A DNA stretch of 64,000 nt from Austropuccinia psidii (GCA_023105745.1 JALGQZ010000004.1:68437112-68501111); one strand, 5' to 3'; positions 10,531 through 22,340 are shown, counted from the stretch's first letter. Notes: generated by a model not told the origin, from the letters alone. A program made the numbers and translations.

Positions 10531-10555
10531 GGGATTTGGTAACTTTGACACCCCC
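10531..10555 (-). repeat. PIF/Harbinger right terminal inverted repeat
   Basis: The reverse complement starts GGGGGTGTCAAAGTTACC and matches the left end at 24 of 25 positions. TATTA follows at 10556-10560. Confidence 0.85.
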
Positions 10556-10869
10556 TATTATTTTATTAATTATTAAGTTAGTCTTTGCCCTCCCTCACCT
10601 GTTCAGTAGAGTCCTGGTGGCCATATCCTTTATTAATCCTTTTCTCTTTTCTGAACAGGTTGAAACAGTGATACAGGATTATTTGTGGCTGGCTCTTTAT
10701 TATTGCTTTTGTTTTTCTCTCATACCTTTTAATGCTTATTATTTTATGACTAGGAATTTATTCTCTTATTTCATTACTCTTATCAATTGAGTATTTATTC
10801 TGAGCCCTCCATAAGTAGATCTGGTCACTGAGTTCCAGGTACTCTTCATTTAGAAGAGCCCCTGTGACA
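10556..10869 (+). repeat. Family B LTR, right part
   Basis: This is the continuation of the LTR begun at 2172. It carries the conserved block GTCCTGGTGGCCATATCC and GTTGAAACAGTGATACAGG and ends CCCTGTGACA. Together with 2172-2545 it forms an LTR of about 683 bp after removing the duplicated TATTA. Confidence 0.8.
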
Positions 10870-11181
10870 TATTCCCAGAATCTTCCTCTTCCACAGAGTC
10901 TTCCCCCTCTTCATCTTCAACTTCCCCTAATATTGCTCTTGCACCTTCAGACATGCCAGGGAAGCCACCCAAAAGTCCAGAAAAGGATCTTGATCTTCTA
11001 CATTTCATTTCAACTCTTCTTGAGGGTGCTTCTCCTTCCATTGGTTTTCTTCTGTCCAAGTTTGCACTCAGTTGATGAACTGATGGTGTGCAGTCAAGAG
11101 GAGCCCTTGCTGTAGGAGTGAGAACAGCTGGAACGTTTTGGGATCTAGTGTTCTTTTCTGGGGGACTATGCTGAACTGGAA
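10870..11181 (-). pseudogene. Family B gag, N-terminal remnant
   Basis: The minus-strand frame reads PVQHSPPEKNTRSQ... ARAPLDCTPSVHQLSANLD, then EGEAPSRR and FSGLLGGFPG, then an acidic run. It parallels the gag N-terminus of element E (MPVQHSPPARQTRSQ...). The codon at the expected start is ATT rather than ATG. The gag is cut at 10870 by the plus-strand family B element, and the rest would lie left of the window. Confidence 0.75.
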
Positions 11182-11913
11182 TTATTAACAGAAGTAGAAT
11201 AAAAACTTGATGGTATTGAGAACAGAAATCAAAGCTTGGCCAAATTAATCACAATAAAAATCTTGATGAGTCTTGAGGAATCAATTCAATTCTTGAGGTG
11301 AAACAAATTCAATCAATAATCAATCAATTCAATCAATAATCAACAATAGATTCAAATTCAATATCAATAATCTTGAAGAATTCAATAAACAATCAGCCAA
11401 TAAATCAATCAATGTCTTCAAGGTCAATTCAAAGTCTTGAGGAATGAATCAGTCAATCAATATCTTCAGGAATAAAACTCAATCAATAATCAATAATCAA
11501 TTCTTGAGAATAAATTGGTTATCTTGAGGAATTAAAAAGTCAATCAAATAAATCCAAATAAATCCTTAATTGATGAATCAATAACCCAAATGAATCCCAA
11601 TCAATTAACCAATCAATAACCAATCAGTAACCAATCAATAACTCCTGATAAGACCTGAATAGACAAACAAAGAGAAATTGTATTGAAATAAAATGAAGTG
11701 AAATGAGATGTTCAGCAATGATTAAGAAAGATAGGAAGAGTCAATTTTCATATGAATGAGATTAAAATTGATGAGAGGGAGAAATCATAATCATGAAAAA
11801 TCATAAAATCATTAAAGAGTCATAATTGATGAATGAGAGAAATAAATCTAAATTAATGAAAAGAAAGAATCAAGGATGGTCCATACAAAAAAAATATGAG
11901 TTAATTAATTCAA
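11182..11913 (-). other. 5' leader of the minus-strand family B element
   Basis: About 730 bp with no gene. It is dominated by AATCAAT / TCAATAATCAA repeats, which on the element's sense strand read TTGATTGATT. The leader of element E (29183-29933) has the same character and also carries TTGATTGA repeats, so the repeat-rich leader is a family trait. Confidence 0.6.
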
Positions 11914-12676
11914 TGTCACAGGGGCTCTTTGAAGTGAAGAGGGCCTGGTACTCAGTAAACTGGGACTCACTTATGGAGGGCTCAGGATATGGTAAGAGAG
12001 AAATACACTTAAGAGTTCAAAGAGATGAATTACTAAAATAAAGAATATAAGATAGCAGAAAAAAAAGAAATAAGAGTAAAGAATAAAAGAGCCAGCCACA
12101 AACAAGTCCAAGTCCACTGTTTCAACCTGTCATAATGAAAAGAGAAGGGTTAATAAGGATATGGCCACCCAGCTCATACTGTACAGGCAAAGAGAGAAAT
12201 GCAAAGACTAACTTAATATTAAATAAATATAATACCAAAAATAAGGATAATAATACTCATTAAATAATAACTAAACTAAATTAATTAAACGGGGAAAAGT
12301 CCCCAGGGGGAAGAAAGAGGGGCTGGTATATGTGAGAATCACCAGCCCTGATCCAGAGAGAGAATTCTCATGAGAGGATTGAATGATTGAATTGAGTCTG
12401 GCCAATACAGGTCATGTACAGTTGTACAAAACCTTTACAAGAGGTGTGGTGAAGTTGAGTGATCATACAGTTTCATAATGGTGTATCCAAACTGTATTGG
12501 GTGAATCCAACCTGTACAGATGTTGACAGGCTGTATTGAGGTACCAAGCTGTATGCATATTTCAGCAAGGAATATTTCTGAAGCTGAATGCTGATGCAGA
12601 TAGTGGATCTGCTGATTTGAGGTGTTTGAGTGGGTGTATTAATGAATACCCTTACCCCTGGGGAGTGGTTGTTACA
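11914..12676 (-). repeat. Family B 5' LTR, minus orientation
   Basis: On the plus strand it runs from TGTCACAGGGGCTC to GTTGTTACA, 763 bp, i.e. an LTR starting TGTAACAACC and ending CCCTGTGACA in its own direction. It contains CAATACAG / CTGTATTG motifs (12390-12550). Its internal region runs leftward. It is more diverged than the copies at 2172 and 55715. Confidence 0.75.
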
Positions 12677-14280
12677 CTTTTTAAGACTTTATTGTTTTAT
12701 TTATGGCTCCAGTGTGATATGAATGAATTTGTTTTTTCCTCTTTTGGTTCAACAGGACTTCTTATGTGAGAAAATGGGGTTGATAACCTTGGAATATTTA
12801 GGTTGGCCTCATTTATTTTATTCATTTTTTCAGTAATAAGGTAAGTATCCTTTGATGTGATGAAGTCTTTTCTTCAAATTTTTCAACAGAAATACTTAAT
12901 TTGTTGAATTTTTCTGTTATATTATCAATGCTCATGTCATAATTGATTATCAAAGTCTTTTCTTTGATATCCTTTATGTATTTATACAATTCCTGTTGTC
13001 CGTGCATCAATTTCTGAGTTTTGTCACTCAAGACTTTTAGTTTATTATTTTCAACCAGAAGTTTAATGCTGTCAGTTTCTTTTTTTATTTTGTACAGAAA
13101 ATCTTCTTAAATATAATAAACCATTATTTATTTCTTGTAAAAATAATAAAATATATATTTTTAATGTCTTTTAGAGTTACAATACTATTTTTAATTTCTG
13201 TCAAATCATTTATAACATCAGTAGAAAAATGCTTTTCCTTGGGAAATGGGGTTTTCTCATTCTTTTTTCCTCTTTGTCCTTGAATTACATCAAGGTTCTG
13301 GCCATGTTAAAGGCATTTTACATGGCATATTTTTGGATTTTTGGGATCCTGTAGCTTGGGTAATATGGTTTCTCGAATTCTTTTTCTTTTTCTTCTTCCC
13401 TTATTGGGGAGGTTGGTTGACTTGAGGATTTCTGGTAGAAGCTTCTGGGGATTCTTCCTTGCTTTCCTACCTATTTTTGATTTTAGGCTATTATGGGCAT
13501 TTCTGGGACTTTGCTTTGGGATATGGCACTTCCTTGTGTGGATTCTGTTCCACTGGGAATTTTTCCCATTTTAGGGATCAATTCTACTTGTGAGCCCAGC
13601 TCCATCTGATTGAATGGATTATTTGGATCCTCTTCTAGTACCATAATTAATAAATAAGAAAAATAAGATTCCAGAACACTAAAAGATCCTTTTATGGAAA
13701 TTTTAAGAGAGGTACTCATCTTCAGAGTCTTAAATAATGGGTCCTGGAAAGACTAATTTCTTGGCCTTTCTTTTTTATTTACAACAGGTGTTGGAGAACT
13801 TTGGAAAGTTTCTTCCACCAATCTCTCAAACGTGGTCTGATTGTCTTCTGTTGGGTTGTCTTCAGACACTAAAAAAGACAAATAAATATAACTCTTTTAT
13901 GAGAAGTGTTATTTTCAACAAGATAAGGCAATTTTCCATATGAAAATTGCTTTTATATCTTTGATGATAAGACAAATGAATAAAAAGGAATAAAAATGAA
14001 TTGTTATTATGTTTTTTATTTTTGAAGAATAAAATAAAAATAATATTATTCTTCCTTTATATTATCATATAAACTTATTTTTAATTTATAAATATCTTTT
14101 TTAATCACTCAATTCACTAAAGTTCTTTCAAGTATAAGGAGGTTAAAAACCATGTGTAAGACAGTAAGATTGCTTTTCAAGTGCCTCAATAGCTTTTGAA
14201 ATCAATAAATATAGAACTATTATATTATTTATATTGGATAAACCCAATTTGAAACTTTTTAAAAGCTCTTTTAAGTAAAT
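12677..14280 (-). pseudogene. Gag region of a diverged Ty3-like element (relative of elements C and D)
   Basis: The minus strand contains coding-like pieces in the same order as the gag regions of elements C and D. They are a leader exon (13783-13868), a basic region with SYRIPKIQ and FNMARTL (about 13280-13350, with two TAA stops), and a coiled-coil stretch (13031-12822: KLMHGQQELYKYIKDIKEKT). Multiple stops make it non-functional. Its downstream part is lost at 12676, where the family B LTR begins. Its own 5' LTR lies to the right, from 14301. Confidence 0.7.
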
Positions 14281-14298
14281 ATCATGGCCAGGCTCCCA
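14281..14298 (-). promoter_or_regulatory. Primer-binding site of the 14301 LTR element
   Basis: On the minus strand TTTGGGAGCCTGGCCATGAT follows the LTR end CTTACA. The equivalent in element C is TGGGGGCCTGGCCGTG, and in D TGGGGGCCCAGCCGTG. A TGG start two bases after the LTR fits the CCA end of a tRNA primer; which tRNA was not determined. Confidence 0.6.
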
Positions 14299-14300
14299 AA

Positions 14301-15334
14301 TGTAAGGCTTGAGTATGAAACAATAACTAAATATTACCAATATTTTACTTATTGTACTATGGATGTCCTTATGAACTCAAAGAATAAGATGAAAACTATA
14401 ATTATGACATGAAATATTAATATTATTAAATAAATAAAATAATATAGATTATATTATAAAAAAAATATAAATTATATTTTAAAAAAATAATTCAATAAGA
14501 ATAGATATATTAATCGAACTTTATTAATGTCACAAAATAATAATAAAGGCATAAAATATTGTTTTGTAAAAATAAAAAACAATTTATAATGATAATGTTA
14601 CCAATATCAAAGCTATATAAATATAAATACTTTTTATGTTCATAAAATAATTATTAAAGTAATAATAAAGAGGAAATTATTATAAAAGATGAAAATAACC
14701 TACTTTTTACACTTAATATAGTACTTTGGAATACATTTACACCTAAAAACGTAAATAAAACTTATTTAAGTTGTATTTACAATGAAAAATAGAAGAAATT
14801 ACAAATATTCTTATTTTTATGTGGAATTAGAGACTTTAGAGGGAGTTTAACAAAAACCACAAAATATTCAATGAATCATGTCAAATCTGGTGATTATAAG
14901 AAATATTATCTTTGTTTTCTAATAATATGATAGATTTATATATAAAGAATCAAGATATCACCTTTTATTTAATGTTTTTATTGTTTTTGAAGTGTCTGAG
15001 GGGGAAATAGAGGTAAAAAGAGCTCTATATATAGTAAATTACTCTCTCCTTGTGTCCAGAAGGCTTCTAGTAGATGTGTACTGGTGGTATCTAATGGAAT
15101 TGTTTAATATCTTAAGGTTTAGTGATGATTACATCATAACTAAACCATCTTATCTCATTATTACACCATTATTTAGAGTTATCACTGTAACTCTAAGTCT
15201 TCTGACATCATAGGCTTGGAAGAAGACTAAACTTCATGGATTTTATTATTTTAATCATAATAGACTAGTAATAATCACTTTTATCACTTGTATTACTGTT
15301 AAATTTAAATTAAGATTACAGTGAGTGATCATAA
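14301..15334 (-). repeat. Diverged family A LTR (copy 1), first segment
   Basis: Starts TGTAAGGCTTGAGTATG on the plus strand, the reverse complement of an LTR end in CTTACA. A second copy of the same LTR type begins at 51760 (TGTAAGGTTTGAATATG). It is cut at 15334 by the copia element, continues at 20344 and again at 40214, and ends near 40569 (TTTTCACA). It holds no gene. Confidence 0.7.
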
Positions 15335-15913
15335 TGCAATGAGTAGTTGTTAATAATCTTATAATTGCTATGTATAAATATTAAACCAGTAGTTAATAGT
15401 ACTAGAACAAGCTTGGTAAGTAACAAGTAATTGTATTCAGAGTCTTAACAGAACTAAAGGAGTTACCTGGATGGGTATAACTATATTTATATGATAATCA
15501 CAACACAAGTATTAAAAGTAACTGGTATTCTATGCTAAATAGAATAAGAGTTAGTAAAAGATTGTTGGAGAATGAGTGTAATAATTAAGTACCTATACTC
15601 CTCCAGAACAATAAGTACAAGTACCAAATTATCAAGTAATATTAGAAGGACTTATTGACTGAAGAGATGAGTATTCTATTCTTATCGGGACAAACAATCA
15701 CCCTATATATGGTAAATGTAATTAACTAATTATTTTGTTGACAAACCCAACGAATAGTCTAACTAAGTGTCCCAACCAGCTTATGGTTTAATCATTCTGA
15801 TAGTGATCTCATCCTAGATTGATTAATTCTTATAAATTCATTTAATAGATCAGTTCGTGTATGATAGTAGAATTGTATTCATTCTCCGAGGTGATTTTCC
15901 CCATTTCATAACA
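15335..15913 (-). repeat. Copia 3' LTR
   Basis: On the plus strand it starts TGCAATGAGTAG and ends TTTCATAACA. It has the same length as the 5' LTR. The sense-strand sequence just before it, CTGGAGGAG (plus 15914-15923), is a likely polypurine tract. Confidence 0.9.
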
Positions 15914-18900
15914 CTCCTCCAGAATCTTCAAGGTGTAATTGTCTAAATACTTCGTGCACCTTGACCACTCCTAGAGGTTTAGTCAAAATATCTGCTATCA
16001 TGTCATCGGTTGAGACTTGAACCACCTTAATTAGTTTTTTCATAACACAATCGCGCACATACTGATACCTTACCTCAATGTGCTTTGTGTTTGCATTTAA
16101 TGATGCTTGCTTTGAAATAGTGACAGCTCCTGAATTATCATTGAATAGTGTCAGTTGAATGTTTCCATACCCCAAGTCATTCAACACAAATGTGATCCAT
16201 CGTAGTTGATTCATGCAGATGTTCATGGCAATGAATTTGGCTTCGGTAGTTGATTGAGCAACAACCGATTGCTTCTTACTTAACCAACAGACTGGATTTT
16301 CGGTCATCTTTAATATTAGCGTAATCGGCATCTACCCACCCAGTGAGCATTTCTTTGGTTGTGCATTGGGTATAGGTTAAACATTTATCCTTAGTGCCCT
16401 TGAGATATCTTAGCAAATGTTTAAGCCCGTTCCAGTGACACTGGTTTGGCTTGGTAGAGTATCATGAGAGTTGATTTACTGTAAAAAGAATGTCTGGTTG
16501 GGTATGATGGGCCAGATAGTTAATACTACCTATGGCTTGTTGGAACAAAGTCGTATCTATTACTTGGTCTGAAATACCTGATTCCAGTTCATTAAGGAAA
16601 TTTCCATTACACGGGGTCTTGACAGGTTTGCATTTATCCATGTAGAACTGCTGTAGAAGTCTTGTGATAAGATCCGTCTGATTTATTAGGAGTTTATTGG
16701 CGCTCCACTTCAACATATATCCGAGATGCTGGGTGGGGTTCTTCTTGAACTTGAGTTTGAGTATTGAATTTAACTTGGTGAGAAATTCACTAATTTTCTC
16801 TTCTGACCGACTAATAATGAATCCATCATCAACATGTACATGAAGTAATGAAGTTTTTTCAGAATTAGTAAATAGAGATTCATCTGACTGAGTACTAGTC
16901 AGTCCAAGATCATTGAGTATGGTGGTAAGTTTTGACTTCCACATACGTGGGGCTTGCTTAGTTCCATAGAGTGATTTCTTTAACCGCTAAACCCAGCTTT
17001 CTTTTCCCTTTTCCTCGTATCCTTTCACCTGCTTCACATGCACTACCGCATCCATTTCTCCATGAAGGAAAGCAGTTTCGATATTGAACTGGTAAGATAT
17101 GTATTTGAAATTCACAACCAATGATAACATTACTTTAAGAGTTTCATTACGTCCAACTGATGCCCACGTTTCATAGTAATGAAGCATATGCTCCTGATGG
17201 TTTCCTAGTACAACCCAGCAAGCTTTGTGTTGATAAACTTCACCCCATTTGTTACGCTTACGAGTAAGCCTCCACATACCACCAATAACTTTGGTGGGTT
17301 TCTCAGGGTAGGGAACAAGTTCTCCAGTGTTGTGGGATTGTATCCATTGCTTTCTTCCACTCAGTTCCTTCAATGGGGTCACTGATGGCTTGTGAATATG
17401 GAACTACATCAGTGAGTAGCAGTTGGTCAGGATTGTGAGTGTTTCTTTTGCCAAGTACAATATTGTCCTTGCTGATTGAGCTGGTGATGTTTTTTGGGGC
17501 TTCCTTTTAGTAAGGTACATAATTGTAATTCTTAAGTTTATTCATTACTGGAGCAGTACTAACCGGATTTGGCAGGTCATGACATGATGTATCTTGAGTT
17601 TGATCGGGACTAGGTGAACGTGAAACTGGGATTCGAAGCTTGACTTTGATCGAGTGACTTGTAGGAAGTTTTGACAATGGTTGATGCATAGACGGCATAA
17701 AAGCACCTACCACAGGTTGATAGTCTCGTGAGACTCTTATTTTTCCTGTCTCAAGATTGAGAAGTCGTAATCCATCAGAGTATCTTTCAAAAGTTAGTGC
17801 ACGAAGCACCTCTCCTCAGGGTTCAATCTTTTAAGTCGGGTTTAAAATCTTAGTCGTAACTCTAATTCCAAACGGAACAAGTCTGGCAAAGTCTACTTCT
17901 GGTTCGATCAGAGAGTGCACCTCCCTCAATGCCATAGTGGGAGATTTCATATTGAGATGCTTGTGCGGAAGCATGTTTAAAAGTAATGAGGCGTGGATGG
18001 CTGCCTCATCCCAGTATGCAGTAGGAATGTTTGAATGGCCAAGTAAACACCTGATTTTATACAAGAGTGTTTGGTTGAAGCGTTCAGCAACACCATTAGT
18101 CTGGGGAGACTGTGGAGGACCTCTCTCTAAAGAAATACCTTGGTTATTCTTAATCTCCATGAGATAGGCTTTAATCCGCTCTTCAGCTTGCCCTTTTTCT
18201 GATAACAGGAAGATACGGTTGAACCTTCTAAAATCGTCAACTAGTACCAATACATATCTATAGCCTTGACATGATGAGGATTGCGTGAAGTTTAATTTTA
18301 TTTTTTGTTCCTTTAAAAGTGTTTTTAAGTATGAGTCAGACGGATGGCCAAGAGTTAAGTGCCAATCTGACTCTACATTAGGCATTCTGTAGACTGAGAT
18401 TAGGGGCAGCCTTGAGACAAAGAGATTTCCTTCGCATCAAAATACATCAATGATGCGATTTTCATACTTAACAATGAAGAGGTTAGACTTCATAGTTAAC
18501 TTAAGTCCATGATTGCATAATTGAGATACGGATAATAAATTAGCTGGACCATTTGGAACATAGTAGACTGGATATAATTTAATACCCTTGAAGTTTAACG
18601 TCCCCTGATGAGTTACCTTGACTGGTGTGGAGAAGGTATTGATTTGTTTATTGACTGGAGTTGGATCCGTTAATAATGTTCGATCATTAACAACAGTTCT
18701 TCCGTCACTGGAGTCCATATAGATCGCACCATGATTTTGTTTTGGGATCATTGCGTTTACTTCATCTAAGATAAATGCTTCAGAATAAGAGGTATTTTGT
18801 CTTGTAGGTTCCTTTGGTTCAGACGTTGCATTGACTGATGAGATATTGTTATATGCTTGAAGTCTTTCCAATAATTTCTCAATTCTTTCGATGCGTTTGT

Positions 18901-19648
18901 TGGTGTCATTATCATTATTTGAATTTTGATTATTTGTTCTACCCTTCCTCTTGTCCTTGAACCCCTTTTTCTTACGACCGGCGTCCGCCGGATTCTTAGG
19001 CTTGGCCTTGGATGATTCATCTTGCTTGTTTTTGTCAAACAACAATGCATGATGATCATATGCTGATTTTCGACGGGAATGATCTAATGCTACTCTGTCG
19101 GTGACACTGTTAATGTTAAAAGGTATAATGTCATATAGCATTTGACACAGACTACTCAATTCTTTGTCATTATCTAGGCTCTGAAGGCAAAATGCAGCCG
19201 CCATACTTGGAGATAAATTCATACTATCGGTAGAATCAGCTGAGATAGATAATTAGCTGGCGTATATTTTGTGAAAGTCGTCAATATGCTTTTCCAAGGA
19301 TGTTGCAGGTTCATACTTCAGGCTGATTAATTTGTGAAGAGTATGACAGATAACCACTACTGAGTTCTTTCCACAAAAGTTACCCAGACTAGTCCAACAC
19401 TCGTGGAAAGAAGATTTGTTGTTCAGTAGTATTCCTTCGAACACTGTACTAACACTGGCCCATAGAAGAGTGAGTGCTGCACTATTCTTTTTCTTGAACT
19501 TTGCGGTTTCTTTTACATCTTTTGATGGAGGTTCCAAGAGGTCACCCATCCCTTTTCTAATGAGATAATTTTCAAACTGGCAACTCCACTGCACCCAATT
19601 CGTACGTGTGAGTTTTAGCAGCCTTGTTTTTATGACTTCTTCATCCAA
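15906..19648 (-). pseudogene. Copia gag-pol polyprotein, interrupted
   Basis: A single copia-type polyprotein read leftward from ATG at 19648. Gag (19648-19253: RTNWVQWSCQFENYL, CWTSLGNFC) continues after an in-frame TAA into a Lys-rich region and a protease-like segment YMDSSDGRTVVND, whose usual DSG is altered to DSSDG. After another stop comes integrase with WHLTLGHP; a chunk holding the zinc finger and part of the core appears deleted, and SPQTNGVAERFNQTL remains. RT pieces follow (17382-16987 with FNIETAFLHGEMD; 16944-16462 with HVHVDDGF). RNase H (16331-15906) shows SKKQSVVAQSTTEAKF and DMIADILTKPLG. At least three in-frame stops and two frame changes inactivate it. Confidence 0.9.
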
Positions 19649-19741
19649 TTAGGAGTCCTTGACATTAATCGGACCTTCGGGCATTCTCCTAAAAGCAAAA
19701 GTACTCTAACTCTGGCTTAATATTATTATAGACAATTACGC

Positions 19742-19759
19742 AACTAACTCTCGCTACCA
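19742..19759 (-). promoter_or_regulatory. Copia primer-binding site
   Basis: Directly after the 5' LTR on the minus strand the sequence begins TGGTAGCGAGAGTTAG. TGGTAGC matches the 3' end of initiator tRNA-Met, the usual primer of Ty1/copia elements; the rest matches less well. Confidence 0.65.
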
Positions 19760-20338
19760 TGCAATGAGTAGTTGTTAATAATCTTATAATTGCTATGTAT
19801 AAATATTAAACCAGTAGTTAATAGTACTAGAACAAGCTTGGTAAGTAACAAGTAATTGTATTCAGAGTCTGAACCGAACATAAGGAGTTACCTGGATGGG
19901 TATAACTATATTTATATGATAATCACAACACAAGTATTAAAAGTAACTGGTACTCTATGCTAAATAGAATAAGAGTTAGTAAAAGATTGTTGGAGAATGA
20001 GTGTAATAATTAAGTACCTATACTCCTCCAGAACAATAAGTACAAGTACCAAATTATCAAGTAATATTAGAAGGACTTATTGACTGAAGAGATGAGTATT
20101 CTATTCTTATCGGGACAAACAATCACCCTATATATGGTAAATGTAATTAACTAATTATTTCGTTGACAAACCCAATGAATAGTCTAACTAAGTGTCCCAA
20201 CCAGCTTATGGTTTAATCATTCTGATAGTGATCTCATCCAAGATTGATTAATTCTTATAAATTCATTTAATAGATCAGTTCGTGTATGATAGTAGAATTG
20301 TATTCATTCTCCAAGGTGATTTTCCCCATTTCATAACA
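19760..20338 (-). repeat. Copia 5' LTR
   Basis: 579 bp, on the plus strand from TGCAATGAGTAG to TTTCATAACA, followed by the duplicated CATAA. Confidence 0.9.
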
Positions 20339-20343
20339 CATAA

Positions 20344-20925
20344 ATCATCAATTTTAAGATTAAACTTTGATGATTAGTAACATTTGAGCTATACATGCTA
20401 AAGCCATTCAGATAGTGAATTCTGATACCTTTTAATGTCATTAATAAGCTTCCAAAAGAATTTTATTATATATTCAAACTCCATTTTTGATGATTTTTCT
20501 TGTAACTCATCTTTTCTGTTAAAATTTACTATGTTAAACTTCAAACCATTATTTCAGGGGGTTATACATTGAATATAATGATACAGATTACATAATTACT
20601 CATTTATGAGCTAGTAGAATCTTAATATCCACTTTGACTTGAGTCTGGACCACCTGCACAAAAAACGTGGTCAACAGCTTTAACAGTTTTGTTCAATAAA
20701 CCTTTCCAGGTTGTAACCTTGCTTACAACATGTCAAATAAAGGTTATATATGTATTTCTAAAGTAATCATGTTGTAACCTTATTTTTGGTTCAACTCTCT
20801 ATTGTGTATAATTCAAGAGATATGAGCTAAAAACCATGAATATATGCATTGATCATAAAAGTGCATATATTCCGGTTATTTCCCTGAGTATTTACTTCAC
20901 AAATATGAAATAAGAATTTTATATG
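20344..20925 (-). repeat. Diverged family A LTR (copy 1), second segment
   Basis: Continues the LTR split by the copia element, beginning AATCATCAATTTTAAG. The parallel sequence in copy 2 is at about 59010-59514. It is cut again at 20925 (ATATG) by element C. No gene was seen. Confidence 0.65.
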
Positions 20926-22233
20926 TGTAAGATGTGACTATGAAACTGGTGATAATATTAATATTAATCAACAGTACTATGTCTGTTCTTATGAAATATA
21001 ATAATAAAATATTATTATAACCACAATTAAATAATTAAAAATTATTTCTTTCACGTGTTAAGCACTACTAGTGATTTTAACAGTGAGCAAGTAATTGTCT
21101 ACAAGAATCAATTACAAGAAGAATTTAATAATAAAAACTTCTTTATTAAAATAATAAAATTATTTTAATATATAATTATCTTTTGCAAGAATAATTATAA
21201 AGATAATTCTTGAAGAAAACTATTACTAGAGAAAAACTTTAAGAATTAAGAATAAATGACTCACTAATACTCCAAAGAACTTATTGATAGGTAAGAGTAG
21301 AGAAATTTGACGTGGAATTGTGGATTTAAGGGATCAAAAGGATTTATAACAGTATTACAACAAAATATAGTTGGATTCTATGATTTCACGTCTTTCTGGA
21401 TGATTTTGAAAGATTTAAAATACTTAAGAATAGCTTTAACTAATACTTACTTGTTGGTAATAATGATTTAATAAATTGATAAGATGATGATGAGGAAAAA
21501 ACAGCAAGAAGAGGCTTCTTTTAAGTCAACAACAGCTCACAGAGGCGTGCCATGGAGCAAACTGAAAAACCAGTGAGTGAGAAGACAATAAACCCTTTTG
21601 GATTAATGATTGCATCATCTGTTGTCACGTAAGATTATCATAATTACTTAATTAATGCTTTTATGTGACTACCAACCCCAATATGGTTAAGAATAAAAGG
21701 AGTAACATCTGTAAATCTTCTTTTATTCTAAAATAATCATTGATTTCTCAAAGTTATCAATGTTATTGCCAATTTCATCACAGGTTGTAATTACTGTGAA
21801 TTTTTGAAGATTCAGTGTTTCACGTAGAATGGTCAAAAATGGACTGTAAGTAAAACTTTTAATTTTACTAGTAAAACCATAATTCTTTTTGGTTTTACCA
21901 TAGATAATACAGTTCTTCATTGGTCCTGAAAGTTTCAGAAGGATTCATTAAGAATTGTATTTTTAATGAATTTTTGAAGTTTTTACCTCATTTCTACGTA
22001 GAATTGCAAATAGCAGTATTTTGCTGGTTGCTATGAGGTAAATCAATGAATATGGATCCCAAAAGGGTTTAATTACTCTTTTAGGTTCTAGTCATGGAAA
22101 TTCATCAAGAATTGACGTGGTTACAGGAGTCTAAGTAGCTCATTACCTCCTTGGCACGTCAAAATAGCAGGTTATTTGCTATTTTTCTTATGATTACAGT
22201 AGGTGTAACTTGGTAACCAAGTTCCCAAAGAGT
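20926..22233 (-). repeat. Element C 3' LTR, lacking about 615 bp of its 5' (U3) end
   Basis: Matches 38289-39597 closely from TGTAAGATG onward. At AAAGAGTTTT (22233) the match stops, whereas the full LTR continues another 0.6 kb to GGCTCACA. The missing part is the beginning of U3 and probably the polypurine tract, so a deletion spans the pol/LTR junction. Confidence 0.8.
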
Positions 22234-22340
22234 TTTTTAATGTCCACTGTCCAACCTCTTCACATTACTCAGATCAAGTAATTTAAAGCACATTTATAGA
22301 CATATTCAGGCTTGTGGCCTTCTTTCATGTCTAAATCTTC
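22234..22340. other. Short spacer between element C LTR and pol stop
   Basis: About 107 bp with no feature recognised. It holds the deletion joint described for the 3' LTR. Confidence 0.5.

Larger units (their letters stand above)
2546..10555. mobile_element. PIF/Harbinger DNA transposon carrying a Tet-like oxygenase gene
   Basis: An 8010-bp element bounded by inverted repeats of about 25 bp that begin GGGGGTGTCAAAGT and differ at one base. TATTA is present on both flanks (2541-2545 and 10556-10560), and removing one copy restores the LTR seen uninterrupted at 55715-56450. PIF/Harbinger elements usually duplicate a 3-bp TTA/TWA site, so the 5-bp match may be a TTA duplication with chance extension. 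Inside are a Myb/SANT-like ORF1 (plus), a TET/JBP-like 2OG-Fe(II) oxygenase gene (plus) and a DDE_4/HARBI1-like transposase (minus). All three carry stops or frameshifts, so this copy is inactive as read. Confidence 0.85.
1..10869 (+). mobile_element. Family B Ty3-like retroelement, 3' part only, split by a PIF/Harbinger insertion
   Basis: The 3' end of a plus-strand LTR retroelement whose 5' part lies left of the window. Positions 1-2171 are internal sequence ending in a purine-rich tract (AAGAGGGGGGTAA) directly before an LTR that starts TGTCACAGCC at 2172 and ends CCCTGTGACA at 10869. The same end sequence and a similar LTR occur at 55715-56450. No RT, RNase H or integrase motif is visible in the internal part, so this may be a non-autonomous copy or only its 3' untranslated tail. 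It appears to have landed in the gag of a minus-strand family B element whose remnant resumes at 10870. Confidence 0.7.
15335..20338 (-). mobile_element. Ty1/copia retrotransposon, complete but inactivated
   Basis: A 5004-bp element flanked by CATAA (15330-15334 and 20339-20343). Two 579-bp LTRs (15335-15913 and 19760-20338) differ at roughly ten bases, about 98 percent identical by eye. A tRNA-like primer site, a gag-pol reading frame on the minus strand and a purine tract are present. The target is the LTR that begins at 14301; the same sequence is uninterrupted near 59010 (GAGTGATCATAAATGATC). Confidence 0.95.

Noticed and set aside
21723..21920. 65-codon minus-strand ORF, identical to one at 39086-39283
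   Set aside because: Both lie in the LTRs of element C, and the equivalent region of the solo LTR at 7200-7400 is not a conserved ORF; identity reflects LTR duplication.
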